From NCBI GenBank assembly GCA_017470505.1, contig JAFUYO010000026.1:1-43846 (forward strand): a DNA stretch of 43,846 bases. Reading direction: 5' to 3'. This DNA is from Butyrivibrio sp. GTDB lineage: Bacteria; Bacillota; Clostridia; Lachnospirales; Lachnospiraceae. The position numbers were made by a program, and so were the translations under genes. How positions within the stretch are numbered: the first letter of the stretch is position 1; each line of letters starts with the position of its first letter. The notes under the pieces are model-generated. The model worked only from the letters and a program-made list of their open reading frames with translations, did not search any database and was not told where the DNA came from. This document shows positions 8,599-17,937 of the stretch, piece after piece.

Positions 8599-9066
8599 AT
8601 GGACAGCCAAAATGCAGTGCAGACAGGAAATAACCCAAATACAACCGGAGCGAGCTCATATAACAATATGACAGGATCAGCTGAAATTGAGTACCTCAAA
8701 CAGATACACGACATGACGAGAAAGCAGCTCAACTGGCAGAGAGCATCCACAAGCGCTATCTGCGGTATGTTTCTTGTGATCATGATATCAGTCATACTCA
8801 TACTCCCAAGAGTTGAGGCCACTTTAACTCACGTCAATGAGGTGGCGGTGCAGGCTCAGGAATCCCTCGATGAGATCGATCTCATGGTAAAAGATATACA
8901 GACAGCCAGCCAGAACCTGAACGATCTGGTGGGAGACAACTCTGAGACGCTTACAGGTGCGGTTAACAACCTTGCCAACATAGATTTTGATGGCCTCAAC
9001 AAGGCAATCAGTGATCTTCAGGACGCTGTAGGCCCCCTGGCATCGTTTTTTAAGTCGTTCAGATAA
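8599..9066 (+). CDS. Hypothetical single-pass membrane protein with helical tail
   Basis: A 155-residue protein of unrecognised family. A polar Asn/Thr/Gly-rich N-terminus (1-28) is followed by a short amphipathic helix, one membrane segment (about 51-70, ICGMFLVIMISVILILP) and a C-terminal region (75-155) rich in heptad-like hydrophobics and Asn/Asp/Gln. The tail resembles the membrane-proximal coiled coils of chemoreceptors or MlaD/MCE-type proteins, without a diagnostic motif. SD AAGGAGAG lies before ATG 8599. It follows carB by 13 bp and precedes another small gene by 23 bp. Confidence 0.75.
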   Translation: MDSQNAVQTGNNPNTTGASSYNNMTGSAEIEYLKQIHDMTRKQLNWQRASTSAICGMFLVIMISVILILPRVEATLTHVNEVAVQAQESLDEIDLMVKDIQTASQNLNDLVGDNSETLTGAVNNLANIDFDGLNKAISDLQDAVGPLASFFKSFR

Positions 9067-9089
9067 AAATGCAGCGGAGCACTTAAGAC

Positions 9090-9401
9090 ATGGAGATAGA
9101 GAAGAACACTTTTTTTAACCTGATGCATTATGAGTACGGCGAGGCGTTCTTTGGGAGCCACAAGGGTATGCGCTACCGCCTTGCGAGGGAGCCTTTGGAG
9201 AACGTCAAATTCGTTCCCGAGGACAAGAGAGGGCCTGCGACACTTATGGCGACGGTATGGCCCGAGCCCTACTCCTTTGGCAAGACTGACAAAGAGCTCA
9301 TGACAAGTGAGAACTTCGAAGTCAGCGAGGATGGGTTTGAGAGCGCAGTCAAATGGATAAATGAGCAGTACGTCAGCCGCAGGGCTGAGTGGGAAAAATA
9401 A
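9090..9401 (+). CDS. Conserved-looking small hypothetical protein
   Basis: A 103-residue soluble protein with many aromatic and acidic residues (FFNLMHYEYGEAFFGSHKG, VWPEPYSFGKT). It has no membrane segment, signal peptide or Cys pair. I do not recognise the family. It sits last in the carB run and is followed by a clear terminator, so it is probably made from the same transcript. The start ATG 9090 has a modest SD (GCGGAG). Confidence 0.7.
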   Translation: MEIEKNTFFNLMHYEYGEAFFGSHKGMRYRLAREPLENVKFVPEDKRGPATLMATVWPEPYSFGKTDKELMTSENFEVSEDGFESAVKWINEQYVSRRAEWEK

Positions 9402-9428
9402 AAAATCTTTTTGAATTAAAAAAGGATT

Positions 9429-9472
9429 TAAAGACTCCGCGTCGAATAATAAAAGATGTGGGGTCTTTTTTT
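9429..9472 (+). terminator. Rho-independent terminator of the carB run
   Basis: AAAGACTCCGC pairs with GTGGGGTCTTT (two G-T wobbles) around a loop of about 17 bases and is followed by a T run. It separates the carB group from dgt. Confidence 0.8.
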
Positions 9473-9503
9473 GAACCCAAAAACAATTAAGCGAGACTAA
9501 ACA

Positions 9504-10514
9504 TTGAAAATTCGAGAAGAACTTGAAGAGAGAGAAACTCAGATCTTAAGTAAACATGCAACTCTCAGCATGAATTCCAGAGGACGTGAAAAAGAGGAAA
9601 AGCAGTGCGACATCAGGCCTTGTTTTCAGCGTGACCGCGACAGGATATTGTATTCCAAGTCCTTTCGCAGGCTCAAGGACAAGACCCAGGTTTTCCTGTC
9701 GCCCGACGGGGACCACTACAGGACCAGAATGACTCACACCTTAGAGGTCTCACAGAATGCCAGGACGATAGCCAAGGCGCTTCTCTTAAACGAGGATCTG
9801 GCGGAGGCGATAGCTTTGGGGCACGACCTGGGGCACACACCCTTTGGACATGCAGGAGAGAGGGCCCTTAATGCGGTTTGCCCCGAGGGGTTTCGGCACA
9901 ACGAGCAGAGCCTTCGCATTGTGGAGGTGCTCGAGAACTACGGCAAGGGGCTGAACCTCACCTGGGAGGTGAGAGACGGGATAGTGAACCATGAGATGAA
10001 CCTGCTTCCCGCAACTCTTGAGGGCAAGGTTGTAAGGCTCTCGGACAAGATCGCCTATATGCACCACGATATGGACGATGCATTAAGGGGCGGTATCATA
10101 AGTGAGAGTGATGTGCCCGAGGAGCTTGCTGCTGTCATAGGTCACACAAATGGCGAGTGGCTTGATACCTTCATCCACGACATAATCGCAACCAGCATGG
10201 ACAGGGACGACATATTGATGTCTGAGCCCGTGTACGACGCTTTTCACAAGCTTCGCAGGTTCATGTTTGAGAGAGTTTACACCAACCCCACGGCCAAGGG
10301 CCAGGAGGGGAAGGTCGATGAGATGATCAAGATTCTCTACAGATACTATGTTGATCACACAGAACTTTTGCCGGAATATCTGAGGGATCTGCAGGAGCAG
10401 GGCAAAGCAAGCAAAGAGCGCATTGTCTGCGATTACGTCAGCTCGATGACTGACAGGTATGCGGTTGCGGTCTTTGAGGAGGTGTATGTTCCGCGCTCAT
10501 GGGCGGTTCTCTGA
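9504..10514 (+). CDS. dgt: dGTPase-family HD-domain triphosphohydrolase
   Basis: A 336-residue member of the deoxyguanosinetriphosphate triphosphohydrolase family, which splits dNTPs into deoxynucleoside and triphosphate and helps balance nucleotide pools. The HD-domain metal ligands are visible: H78 in RTRMTHTLEV, H107-D108 in GHDLGHTPFGH with extra histidines H111 and H116, and a downstream YMHHDMDDAL. The N-terminal RILYSKSFRRLKDKTQV is typical of the family. The start is TTG 9504, since no ATG/GTG fits the conserved N-terminus; the SD is weak (AAGCGAG). It is encoded directly upstream of dnaG (54-bp gap), a common Clostridia arrangement. Confidence 0.93.
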   Translation: MKIREELEERETQILSKHATLSMNSRGREKEEKQCDIRPCFQRDRDRILYSKSFRRLKDKTQVFLSPDGDHYRTRMTHTLEVSQNARTIAKALLLNEDLAEAIALGHDLGHTPFGHAGERALNAVCPEGFRHNEQSLRIVEVLENYGKGLNLTWEVRDGIVNHEMNLLPATLEGKVVRLSDKIAYMHHDMDDALRGGIISESDVPEELAAVIGHTNGEWLDTFIHDIIATSMDRDDILMSEPVYDAFHKLRRFMFERVYTNPTAKGQEGKVDEMIKILYRYYVDHTELLPEYLRDLQEQGKASKERIVCDYVSSMTDRYAVAVFEEVYVPRSWAVL

Positions 10515-10568
10515 ATGATCATAGTTCCTTATAGCAGTTTACTTCGATAACAGAAACGGGGGATTTAA

Positions 10569-12344
10569 TTGCGCTACTCAGATGAGATCATAGAGGAAGT
10601 GCGCGCGCGAAACGATATTCTCGATGTGGTCGGGCAGTACGTCCACCTTCAGAAAAAGGGCTCCAACTACTTCGGGCTGTGTCCTTTTCACAACGAGAAA
10701 TCGGGTTCTTTCTCGGTATCCCAGTCCAAGCAGATGTTCCACTGCTTCGGATGCGGAGAGGGAGGAAACGTGTTCACTTTCCTGATGAAATATGACAACC
10801 TGACATTTCCCGAAGCCGTGAGGCACCTGGCAGAGAGAGCCGGAGTTACGCTCCCTGAACAGGACAACTCTCCACAGGCTGCAAAAGAGCGCTCCATGCG
10901 CCAGGCTCTTTACGACATCAACAAGGAAGCGGCAAACTACTACTTCAGATGTCTTAAGTCGGACATGGGCACAAGGGCCATGGAATATTTTAAGGGGAGA
11001 GAGCTGTCGGATGAAACTATCAGGCACTTCGGGCTCGGATTTGCCGGAATCGGGTATTCAAACCTTGTCAAATACTTAAAGGGCAAGGGGTACTCAGACA
11101 AACAGATGATAGATGCGGGCCTGGCTTCCTTCGATGAGAGGAACGGAACGTATGACAAGTTTTACAACAGGGTCATGTTCCCGATCCTCGATGCGACGGG
11201 CAAGGTCATCGGATTTGGCGGAAGGGTCATGGGAGATGGCAAGCCCAAGTACTTAAACTCGCCGGAGACGCCCATTTTTGACAAGAGCAGGAATCTGTTT
11301 GGTCTAAACTTCGCCAGGAGTTCGAGGGCGGGCTACATGATAATCTGCGAGGGTTACATGGACGTCATAGCCATGCACCAGGCCGGCTTTGACATGGCGG
11401 TCGCATCACTTGGAACTGCCTTTACAACGGGGCAGGCCATGATCTTAAAAAGATACACCGACACCGTCATTTTGTCCTACGACAGCGACGAAGCCGGCAC
11501 CAAGGCGGCCCTCAGGGGAATAGGGATTCTTGGAGAGGTAGGGCTAAAAGGAAAGGTCCTTGACCTCCGCCCCCACAAGGACCCTGACGAGTTCATAAAG
11601 AGCGAGGGGAGAGAGGCCTTTGAGGAGCGGATAAAAAACGCCGAGAACACCTTCTTTTTTGAGGTGAGGGTCATGGAATCGAGATATGATTTCTCGGATC
11701 CCGTCGCCAAGACTGAATTTCAGAGAGAGCTGGCAGTAAGGCTCTGTCGGTTTGACGAAGCTCTTGAGCGTGAGAACTACATAGAGGCGGTCGCAGTAAG
11801 GTACAACATAAGAGTGGATGACTTGCGCAGACTTGTTTCAGATACTGCGGCAAAGGGACTTGCGGTAAAGCCTCTGGAGAGACCAAGATCAGGCCGGATG
11901 AGGAATTCTTCAGAGGATCCCGGCAAAAAGAATCAGCGGCTTCTTCTTACGTGGCTTGCTGATGAACCCGCTATTTTCCCGAAGGTCAGGGCATGGATAT
12001 CGCCTGAGGATTTCTCAGACGACTTATACAGGAGCGTCGCTAAAGAGCTTTTTGCCGGCATGGAGAGCGGAAACTTTTCGCCGGCGAGTATTCTGGACGG
12101 TTTTACAGAAGAGGAGGAGCACCGGCAGATAGCCGAGATGTTCAACACAAATCTCGTTGAGATTGAGACACCCGATCAGAGACGCAAGGCTTTTCGCGAT
12201 ATTATCTACGCGGTAAAACACTCGGGATACGAGAGGCTAAAAAAGGAAATGAAGCCGGATGACCCGGAGTACCTCACCAGGACGATCCAGGGGAAAAAGG
12301 AACTGGAGAAACTGGCCAAAACGGACATCTCACCGGATGACTAG
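10569..12344 (+). CDS. dnaG: DNA primase
   Basis: Synthesises RNA primers for DNA replication. The 591-residue protein has the three expected parts. An N-terminal CHC2 zinc finger (C38, H41, C59, C62 in CPFHN...HCFGC) is followed by the RNA polymerase core with a Toprim fold (ICEGYMDVIAMHQAG and the SYDSDEAG metal site). The C-terminal helicase-interaction domain starts at about residue 440. The start is TTG 10569 with a strong SD (GGGGGA) 5 bases upstream, so the rare start is well supported. It precedes rpoD by 63 bp, the core of the macromolecular synthesis operon. Confidence 0.97.
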   Translation: MRYSDEIIEEVRARNDILDVVGQYVHLQKKGSNYFGLCPFHNEKSGSFSVSQSKQMFHCFGCGEGGNVFTFLMKYDNLTFPEAVRHLAERAGVTLPEQDNSPQAAKERSMRQALYDINKEAANYYFRCLKSDMGTRAMEYFKGRELSDETIRHFGLGFAGIGYSNLVKYLKGKGYSDKQMIDAGLASFDERNGTYDKFYNRVMFPILDATGKVIGFGGRVMGDGKPKYLNSPETPIFDKSRNLFGLNFARSSRAGYMIICEGYMDVIAMHQAGFDMAVASLGTAFTTGQAMILKRYTDTVILSYDSDEAGTKAALRGIGILGEVGLKGKVLDLRPHKDPDEFIKSEGREAFEERIKNAENTFFFEVRVMESRYDFSDPVAKTEFQRELAVRLCRFDEALERENYIEAVAVRYNIRVDDLRRLVSDTAAKGLAVKPLERPRSGRMRNSSEDPGKKNQRLLLTWLADEPAIFPKVRAWISPEDFSDDLYRSVAKELFAGMESGNFSPASILDGFTEEEEHRQIAEMFNTNLVEIETPDQRRKAFRDIIYAVKHSGYERLKKEMKPDDPEYLTRTIQGKKELEKLAKTDISPDD

Positions 12345-12407
12345 GAAAACGCTGATTAATACAGCATTTCCCTAAGAAAGATAAATTATTAGAAAAGGAA
12401 GAACGAT

Positions 12408-13955
12408 ATGGCAACCAAAAAAGATACCACAAAAGAGACAGAGAAGAAGACAAAGGCTTCATCCAAGACTGCCAACAAGAAGGAGACTGCAAAGAAAGAG
12501 ACAACTGCAAAGTCTTCCAAAAAGGAGAGCGCAGAGAAAAAGGAAACCGCTCCCAGGAAAGCAGCAAAGGATGAGGCTGAGGCCAAAGAGAGCGCAAAGA
12601 AGACCTCGAAAGCTGCAAAGCCTTCAAAGAAGGCATCTTCAGAAGAAGTGGATGCTCCTGCAAAAAAGACCAGGGGTAAGGTGTCAAAAACCGCAAAGGC
12701 CGCAAAGGCAGAAGAAGCACAGACCCCTGCGCAGAATGAGGGCGAGCTCGACGAGGCAACCAGGGAGCTCTTCCAGCAGAAGATCAAGGAGATCCTCGCA
12801 ATCGCCAAGAAAAAGAAGAATATGCTCGAGTACGCCGAGGTCAGCGACTTTTTCTCGGAGCTGGGACTTGGAGAGGAGCAGCTTGACAACGTTCTGGAAG
12901 TCCTTGAAAACTCAGGGATAGATGTGCTCAGGGTATCTGATACCGATGACGACATTCCCGATGACGACGATATGGTGCTCTCAGAGGAGGACGAGGTTGA
13001 TATGGAGAACCTCGATCTGACTGTTCCCGATGGCATCAGTATCGAGGATCCTGTCAGGATGTACCTCAAAGAGATCGGTAAGGTTCCGCTTCTGACAGCC
13101 GAGCAGGAGATAGACCTTGCCAAGGCGATGGAGGCCGGGATAGATGCCCAGAAGACCCTCGATGAGGACGAGGGCAAGAACAAGCTCTCCGATGAGAAAA
13201 AGAAGGAACTGCACCAGATCATCTACGAGGGAGAGGAGGCCAAGAAGCGACTCGCTGAGGCTAACCTTCGTCTGGTTGTCAGCATTGCAAAGAGATATGT
13301 CGGAAGAGGAATGCTCTTCCTCGATCTTATACAGGAAGGAAACCTCGGTCTTATAAAGGCCGTTGAGAAGTTTGATTTCAGAAAGGGATTCAAGTTTTCG
13401 ACCTACGCCACATGGTGGATCAGACAGGCCATAACCAGGGCCATCGCCGATCAGGCCAGAACAATCCGTATCCCTGTGCACATGGTTGAAACAATCAACA
13501 AGCTCATCCGTGTCAGCCGTCAGCTCCTTCAGGAACTTGGGCGTGAACCCCTTCCCGAGGAGGTTGCCAAGGAGATGAATCTTCCTGTTGAGAGAGTGCG
13601 CGAGATACTGAAGATCTCGCAGGAGCCTGTTTCCCTCGAGACGCCTATAGGTGAAGAGGAGGACAGCCATCTTGGCGACTTCATACAGGACGACAACGTT
13701 CCTGTACCTGCAGATGCAGCAGCATTTACTCTCTTAAAGGAACAGCTCGTCGAGGTTCTCGATACTCTCACAGAGCGTGAGCAGAAGGTCTTAAGGCTCA
13801 GATTTGGTCTTGACGACGGAAGAGCAAGGACCCTCGAGGAAGTCGGCAAGGAGTTCAACGTAACACGTGAGCGTATACGTCAGATCGAGGCCAAGGCACT
13901 TCGGAAGCTCCGTCATCCCAGCCGCAGCCGAAAGCTCAAGGATTACCTCGACTGA
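12408..13955 (+). CDS. rpoD: RNA polymerase sigma factor RpoD (sigma-A)
   Basis: The principal sigma factor, directing RNA polymerase to housekeeping promoters. The 515-residue protein has region 1.1 after about 110 N-terminal residues, then regions 1.2-2 ([24 protein letters not shown]-type [19 protein letters not shown]), region 3, and region 4 with the HTH ([20 protein letters not shown]). The long N-terminus is an unusual Lys/Ala/Glu/Thr-rich, low-complexity extension (about residues 1-105) before the conserved part. Such extensions occur in some Lachnospiraceae and are probably disordered. SD AAAAGGAAG precedes ATG 12408. Confidence 0.97.
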   Translation: MATKKDTTKETEKKTKASSKTANKKETAKKETTAKSSKKESAEKKETAPRKAAKDEAEAKESAKKTSKAAKPSKKASSEEVDAPAKKTRGKVSKTAKAAKAEEAQTPAQNEGELDEATRELFQQKIKEILAIAKKKKNMLEYAEVSDFFSELGLGEEQLDNVLEVLENSGIDVLRVSDTDDDIPDDDDMVLSEEDEVDMENLDLTVPDGISIEDPVRMYLKEIGKVPLLTAEQEIDLAKAMEAGIDAQKTLDEDEGKNKLSDEKKKELHQIIYEGEEAKKRLAEANLRLVVSIAKRYVGRGMLFLDLIQEGNLGLIKAVEKFDFRKGFKFSTYATWWIRQAITRAIADQARTIRIPVHMVETINKLIRVSRQLLQELGREPLPEEVAKEMNLPVERVREILKISQEPVSLETPIGEEEDSHLGDFIQDDNVPVPADAAAFTLLKEQLVEVLDTLTEREQKVLRLRFGLDDGRARTLEEVGKEFNVTRERIRQIEAKALRKLRHPSRSRKLKDYLD

Positions 13956-13962
13956 TACTGCT

Positions 13963-14913
13963 ATGACAGACAGATTGATCACAGAAAATTATGAGGGTGC
14001 CGCAACCGGGACGGAATTTAAGTCTGACAGCTACGGACTCTCAAGACTTAAGAGCAGAATGTCAGAAAGGCTCATTACAGTCGCGGATATGCTCGGCGGC
14101 TGCGTTGGTAAAGATGGCGGGATGGAGAGGCACTTTGAATGTACTGCCGACGTCGGCTGCGACCACGGATATATATCCATGTACCTTGCCCTTGCCGGAA
14201 TATCAGACAGAGGTATTGCGATGGACGTCAGGGAGGGTCCGCTTTCGGCAGCGGAAGGCAACATCAGAAGCTCTTCTCTTGCTGACAGGATCAGCACAAG
14301 GCTCTCAGACGGCCTTACGAACCTCTCACCTGGTGAAGCAGACTCCGTAGTTATCGCCGGGATGGGCGGAAGGGTGATTACGAGGATCCTTGCTGATTCT
14401 GACCTTAATGGCCTCGGAATTAAAATGGGAGTTTTGCAGCCGCAGTCTGAAATCTATGATTTCAGGAAGTTCCTCCATGAGAGAAATTTTTTTATAGAGG
14501 ATGAGAGGGTGGTATTCGATGACGGGAAATACTACTTTCCTATGCTTGTGGATTTTAGAGGGAGCCAAAAATATGTAAGCGATAGGTCAAAAGCGGCGGA
14601 AGCTTTTGAAGGATGCACTTCTCCGCAGATAAAAGTGCTGTCAAGGATAATGGAGAGTAAAGAAAAGCTGCAGGATCTTTTATCAGATGAAGATGAGGCT
14701 TTTTCGTCTGAACGCCTTGCAAGAGACCTCTCATACCGCTTTGGAGCGCACAATATTATAAGGCGCGACCCGCTCCTTGTCAGATACCTGGAGCACGGCA
14801 GAGAAGTGAGTGAGTCGATACTTATGAGACTTAATAGGGATGAACACCCTGACAGATACGATGAAGCTGAAAAAGAACTAAGGGAGATCAAAGTATGCCT
14901 AAGGTTGTTATAA
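13963..14913 (+). CDS. trmK: tRNA (adenine-22-N1)-methyltransferase
   Basis: A class I SAM-dependent methyltransferase of the TrmK/YqfN family, which methylates A22 of certain tRNAs. SAM-binding motif I is seen as ADVGCDHGYISMYLA, and the family-specific VVIAGMGGRVI block follows. The start is uncertain. ATG 13963 lies 7 bp after rpoD, but homologues usually begin near MSERLITVADM, whose ATG is at 14059; neither has a strong SD. The frame is open further upstream into rpoD, so longer starts are possible but unlikely. It overlaps the next gene by 19 bp, implying translational coupling. Confidence 0.88.
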   Translation: MTDRLITENYEGAATGTEFKSDSYGLSRLKSRMSERLITVADMLGGCVGKDGGMERHFECTADVGCDHGYISMYLALAGISDRGIAMDVREGPLSAAEGNIRSSSLADRISTRLSDGLTNLSPGEADSVVIAGMGGRVITRILADSDLNGLGIKMGVLQPQSEIYDFRKFLHERNFFIEDERVVFDDGKYYFPMLVDFRGSQKYVSDRSKAAEAFEGCTSPQIKVLSRIMESKEKLQDLLSDEDEAFSSERLARDLSYRFGAHNIIRRDPLLVRYLEHGREVSESILMRLNRDEHPDRYDEAEKELREIKVCLRLL

Positions 14914-16547
14914 ACGGAGTCGAGAAAGAGTATTTAAAGGGAACTACTTATGAGGTGATAGCCAAGGAATATCAGCAGGACTTTGACAACAGGATCGCTG
15001 CTGTCATATTTAACGGCAAGATACGTGAGCTCATGAAACCGATTAAAAAGGACGGAGAGCTCTCTTTTATCACCTATGCAGACAATATCGGGAACAAGAC
15101 CATGCGCCGCACAGCAATCATGATTCTGTGCAAGGCGATAAGGGATGTCCTGGGTGAAAAGAAAGGATCCGGTGAAAAGATTGAATTTACGATTGGAAAC
15201 GGATACTACTGCACGATCCGCGGCGTCCAGGTGACGGGTGAGATGGTAGAGAAAATAGCCGACAGGTTCTCAGAGATCGTAAATGCGGCCATTCCGATCA
15301 CCAAGAAGGTCTATCCTCTCGATGAGGCGATTGAGATTTTCAGGAAGCAGGGTATGACTGACAAGATTGCCCTGCTCAAATACAGGAGAAGCTCGGAGAT
15401 AAACATATACAGGCTTGAGAATTTCTACGACTATTTCTACGGCTATATGCTCCCGAACACCTCCTATATAGACAAGTTCAAGATAGAGAAGTACCACGAC
15501 GGGCTTCTGATGACGCTGCCAACGAGGACTAATCCAAAGAAGCTCGTTGTCTCAGAGCCGAGGGAGAAGCTCTTTAAGACGATGATGCTGTCCTCTGACT
15601 GGGGCAGCATGATGGGGATCGACAATGTCGGCGACCTCAACAACATGGTCTGCGAGGGCAGGATAAATGAGATGATACTGGTGCAGGAGGCACTGCAGGA
15701 GCGCAGGATAGGAGAGATAGCCATGGAGATTTTCAGGCGCCCCGACGTAAAGTTCGTCATGATAGCGGGCCCGAGCTCTTCAGGCAAGACCAGTTTTGCG
15801 AACAGACTCTCGATTCAGCTGAGGGCAAACGGCATGGTTCCGCACCCGATAAGCCTTGACAACTACTTTGTCGACAGGGAGAACACCCCGCTTAATCCCG
15901 ACGGGAGCTACAACTTTGAGTGCCTTGAGGCGCTTGATGTTGAGAGGTTCAACCGGGATATGATGAGGCTCCTCGCAGGGGAGAGAGTCGAGATGCCGGA
16001 GTTTAACTTTGTCACCGGTAAGCGCGAGATGAAGGGCGACTTTTTGCAGCTCGGTCAGAACGATGTGCTGGTCATCGAGGGCATACACGGGCTCAACGAG
16101 AAGATGAGCTACTCGCTTCCCGCTGAATCCAAGTTCAAGATCTATATCAGCGCTCTGACGACACTTAGCATAGACAATCACAACAGGATCGCAACAACGG
16201 ACGGGCGTCTCCTTCGAAGGATCGTCCGCGACGCAAGGACCAGGGGATCTTCTGCGCAGAGAACCATCAGCATGTGGGGATCTGTCCGCGCGGGAGAGGA
16301 GGCGAATATCTTCCCCTTCCAGGAGGATGCGGATGCAATGTTCAACTCCGCGCAGATCTACGAGCTCGCAGTGATAAAGCCCTACGCCGAGCCGCTTTTG
16401 TTCTCCATAGGCAAGGATGAACCGGAGTACTACGAGGCCAAGAGACTTCTTAAGTTTCTTGACTATTTTGTGAGTGTCGACTCATCGATGCTGCCGAGAA
16501 ACTCCATCTGCAGAGAATTTGTGGGCGGCAGTTGCTTTAAAGTTTAA
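14895..16547 (+). CDS. TGS-domain plus uridine-kinase-like nucleoside kinase
   Basis: A 550-residue fusion. The N-terminus resembles TGS and threonyl-tRNA-synthetase editing/second domains (KVVINGVEKEYLKGTTYEVIA through about residue 200). The C-terminal half is a phosphoribulokinase/uridine kinase P-loop domain with Walker A GPSSSGKTSF near residue 292 and VIEGIHGLNE downstream. The architecture is widespread in Firmicutes and annotated as nucleoside kinase; the exact substrate is not established by sequence. The gene overlaps trmK and its last codons contain the likely rnpB promoter. Confidence 0.88.
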   Translation: MPKVVINGVEKEYLKGTTYEVIAKEYQQDFDNRIAAVIFNGKIRELMKPIKKDGELSFITYADNIGNKTMRRTAIMILCKAIRDVLGEKKGSGEKIEFTIGNGYYCTIRGVQVTGEMVEKIADRFSEIVNAAIPITKKVYPLDEAIEIFRKQGMTDKIALLKYRRSSEINIYRLENFYDYFYGYMLPNTSYIDKFKIEKYHDGLLMTLPTRTNPKKLVVSEPREKLFKTMMLSSDWGSMMGIDNVGDLNNMVCEGRINEMILVQEALQERRIGEIAMEIFRRPDVKFVMIAGPSSSGKTSFANRLSIQLRANGMVPHPISLDNYFVDRENTPLNPDGSYNFECLEALDVERFNRDMMRLLAGERVEMPEFNFVTGKREMKGDFLQLGQNDVLVIEGIHGLNEKMSYSLPAESKFKIYISALTTLSIDNHNRIATTDGRLLRRIVRDARTRGSSAQRTISMWGSVRAGEEANIFPFQEDADAMFNSAQIYELAVIKPYAEPLLFSIGKDEPEYYEAKRLLKFLDYFVSVDSSMLPRNSICREFVGGSCFKV

Positions 16548-16561
16548 AAAAGTGATATACT
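16532..16561 (+). promoter_or_regulatory. Likely rnpB promoter
   Basis: TTGCTT (16532-16537) and TATACT (16556-16561) are 18 bp apart. They are placed so that transcription would begin at about 16568-16571, the predicted 5' end of RNase P RNA. The -35 lies inside the last codons of the kinase gene. Confidence 0.6.
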
Positions 16562-16569
16562 GTTATTCC

Positions 16570-17040
16570 GATGAGCAGGATGGATGATCGCTGCTGTGCA
16601 GACGAAAGGGCACAGGAGAGGAAAGTCCGGGCTTCACAGGGCAGGATGCCAGATAACGTCTGGTGGAGGCAACTCCCAGGATAGTGCAACAGAGATATAC
16701 CGCGTTAGCAATGAGGCGGGCACCACCGGCAAGATGGGCACATTCACGCTTGCGTGAAAATGCGCACAGATTGACAGTGGTATGCGGCGAATGCCGCGTA
16801 ACGAGGAACGCGTGCGTTCCGAGTCCGCCGAGGCGGCGTAAGGGTGGAAAGGCAGTGTAAGAGACTACCGTGCTGGTGGTAACATCAGTAGCCATGTAAA
16901 CCCCATCCGAAGCAAGACCGAATAGAGAACAATGAGCTTGCCCGGCCCGTTCTCAGGTGGGTCGCTTGAGGCTGTCGGTGACGGCAGTCCTAGATAGATG
17001 ATCATTCACGACATAACCCGGCTTACAGTTCTGCTCATTA
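16570..17040 (+). ncRNA. rnpB: RNase P RNA, bacterial class A
   Basis: The catalytic RNA that matures the 5' ends of tRNAs. Conserved blocks are present: GAGGAAAGTCCGGGCTTC near 16616, CAGGGCAGGATGCCAGATAA, the P4-forming 3' block with ACATAACCCGGCTTAC near 17011, and the P1 helix closing TGAGCAG (16572) with CTGCTCA (17031). It is about 470 nt, longer than the typical 350-420. The extra length appears to come from GC-rich hairpins in the 16740-16860 region (P12 and neighbouring helices). Exact ends are inferred from P1 pairing. It has its own promoter and terminator. Confidence 0.93.
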
Positions 17041-17049
17041 CAAGGGATT

Positions 17050-17090
17050 AACGTACAGCACTCATACTGATATGGGCTGTACGTTTTTTA
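17050..17090 (+). terminator. Rho-independent terminator of rnpB
   Basis: A perfect 9-bp stem (ACGTACAGC with GCTGTACGT) around a 16-base loop is followed directly by TTTTTATT. It lies just after the RNase P RNA and before truA. Confidence 0.9.
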
Positions 17091-17118
17091 TTCTCATTAT
17101 TTTCAAGAGGGACTAAGA

Positions 17119-17871
17119 GTGAAGAGAAACTACAAATTTATCATAAGCTATGACGGAACAAGGTATCACGGCTGGGAGAGACAGCCCGGGAAGGACATGA
17201 CAATACAGGGTAAGCTCGAGAGCGTCCTTGGCAGGATGGTCGGCGCATCTTCTGATGATCCCGTAAATCTTATCGGGGCGGGCAGGACCGATGCCGGAGT
17301 CCATGCACGCGCGATGTGCGCAAGTGCATTTCTTGATACCGAAATGACTGAGGGAGAGATCCTTAGGTATATGAATGAATACCTGCCGGAAGACATCTCG
17401 GTGAATGAGGTGAAGCTGTGCTCTGAGAGGTTCCACGCCAGGTACAACGCCCTTGGAAAGACCTACAGGTACACTTTCTGGGTCGGGGCAAATAAGCCCG
17501 TCTTTGACAGGAAGTATGTGACCATACTGGACAGGGAACCGGACATAGAGCTTATGAAGAGTGCGGCTGGGGTTTTAGTCGGAACACATGATTTTAAGAG
17601 CTTTTGCGGCAACACCCACATGAAGAAATCAACGGTGAGAAGTGTTGATACCATCAATATTGAGAGGAGCGGAAACTACATAAGGCTCTACTTCCACGGA
17701 AACGGCTTTTTGCAGAACATGGTCAGGATCCTGACAGGAACGCTCTTGCAGGCGGGATTTTCAGAAATATCCGTAAGTGAAGTAAAAGAAATACTTGATG
17801 CGTGCGACAGGCAGAAGGCAGGACCAACCGCTCCCGCACAGGGGCTGTGCATGATGAAGGTTGATTATTGA
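17119..17871 (+). CDS. truA: tRNA pseudouridine synthase A
   Basis: Converts uridines 38-40 of the tRNA anticodon stem-loop to pseudouridine. The 250-residue length is standard. The catalytic aspartate is D58 in GAGRTDAGVHA, and the family motifs HARYNALGKTYRY and NGFLQNMVR are present. The start is GTG 17119 with SD AGAGGGA seven bases upstream. It stands alone between the rnpB terminator and a secreted protein gene. Confidence 0.96.
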   Translation: MKRNYKFIISYDGTRYHGWERQPGKDMTIQGKLESVLGRMVGASSDDPVNLIGAGRTDAGVHARAMCASAFLDTEMTEGEILRYMNEYLPEDISVNEVKLCSERFHARYNALGKTYRYTFWVGANKPVFDRKYVTILDREPDIELMKSAAGVLVGTHDFKSFCGNTHMKKSTVRSVDTINIERSGNYIRLYFHGNGFLQNMVRILTGTLLQAGFSEISVSEVKEILDACDRQKAGPTAPAQGLCMMKVDY

Positions 17872-17937
17872 TCGTTTTTTCGTTATCATATAGTCACTGC
17901 GCAATAGCGCAAAAAGATCACTACAGCGAGGATTTGC

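Noticed and set aside
12389-13222. 277-codon Ser/Phe-rich minus-strand frame opposite rpoD
   Set aside because: It is the antisense of the Lys/Ala/Glu-rich N-terminus of rpoD; composition is artefactual.
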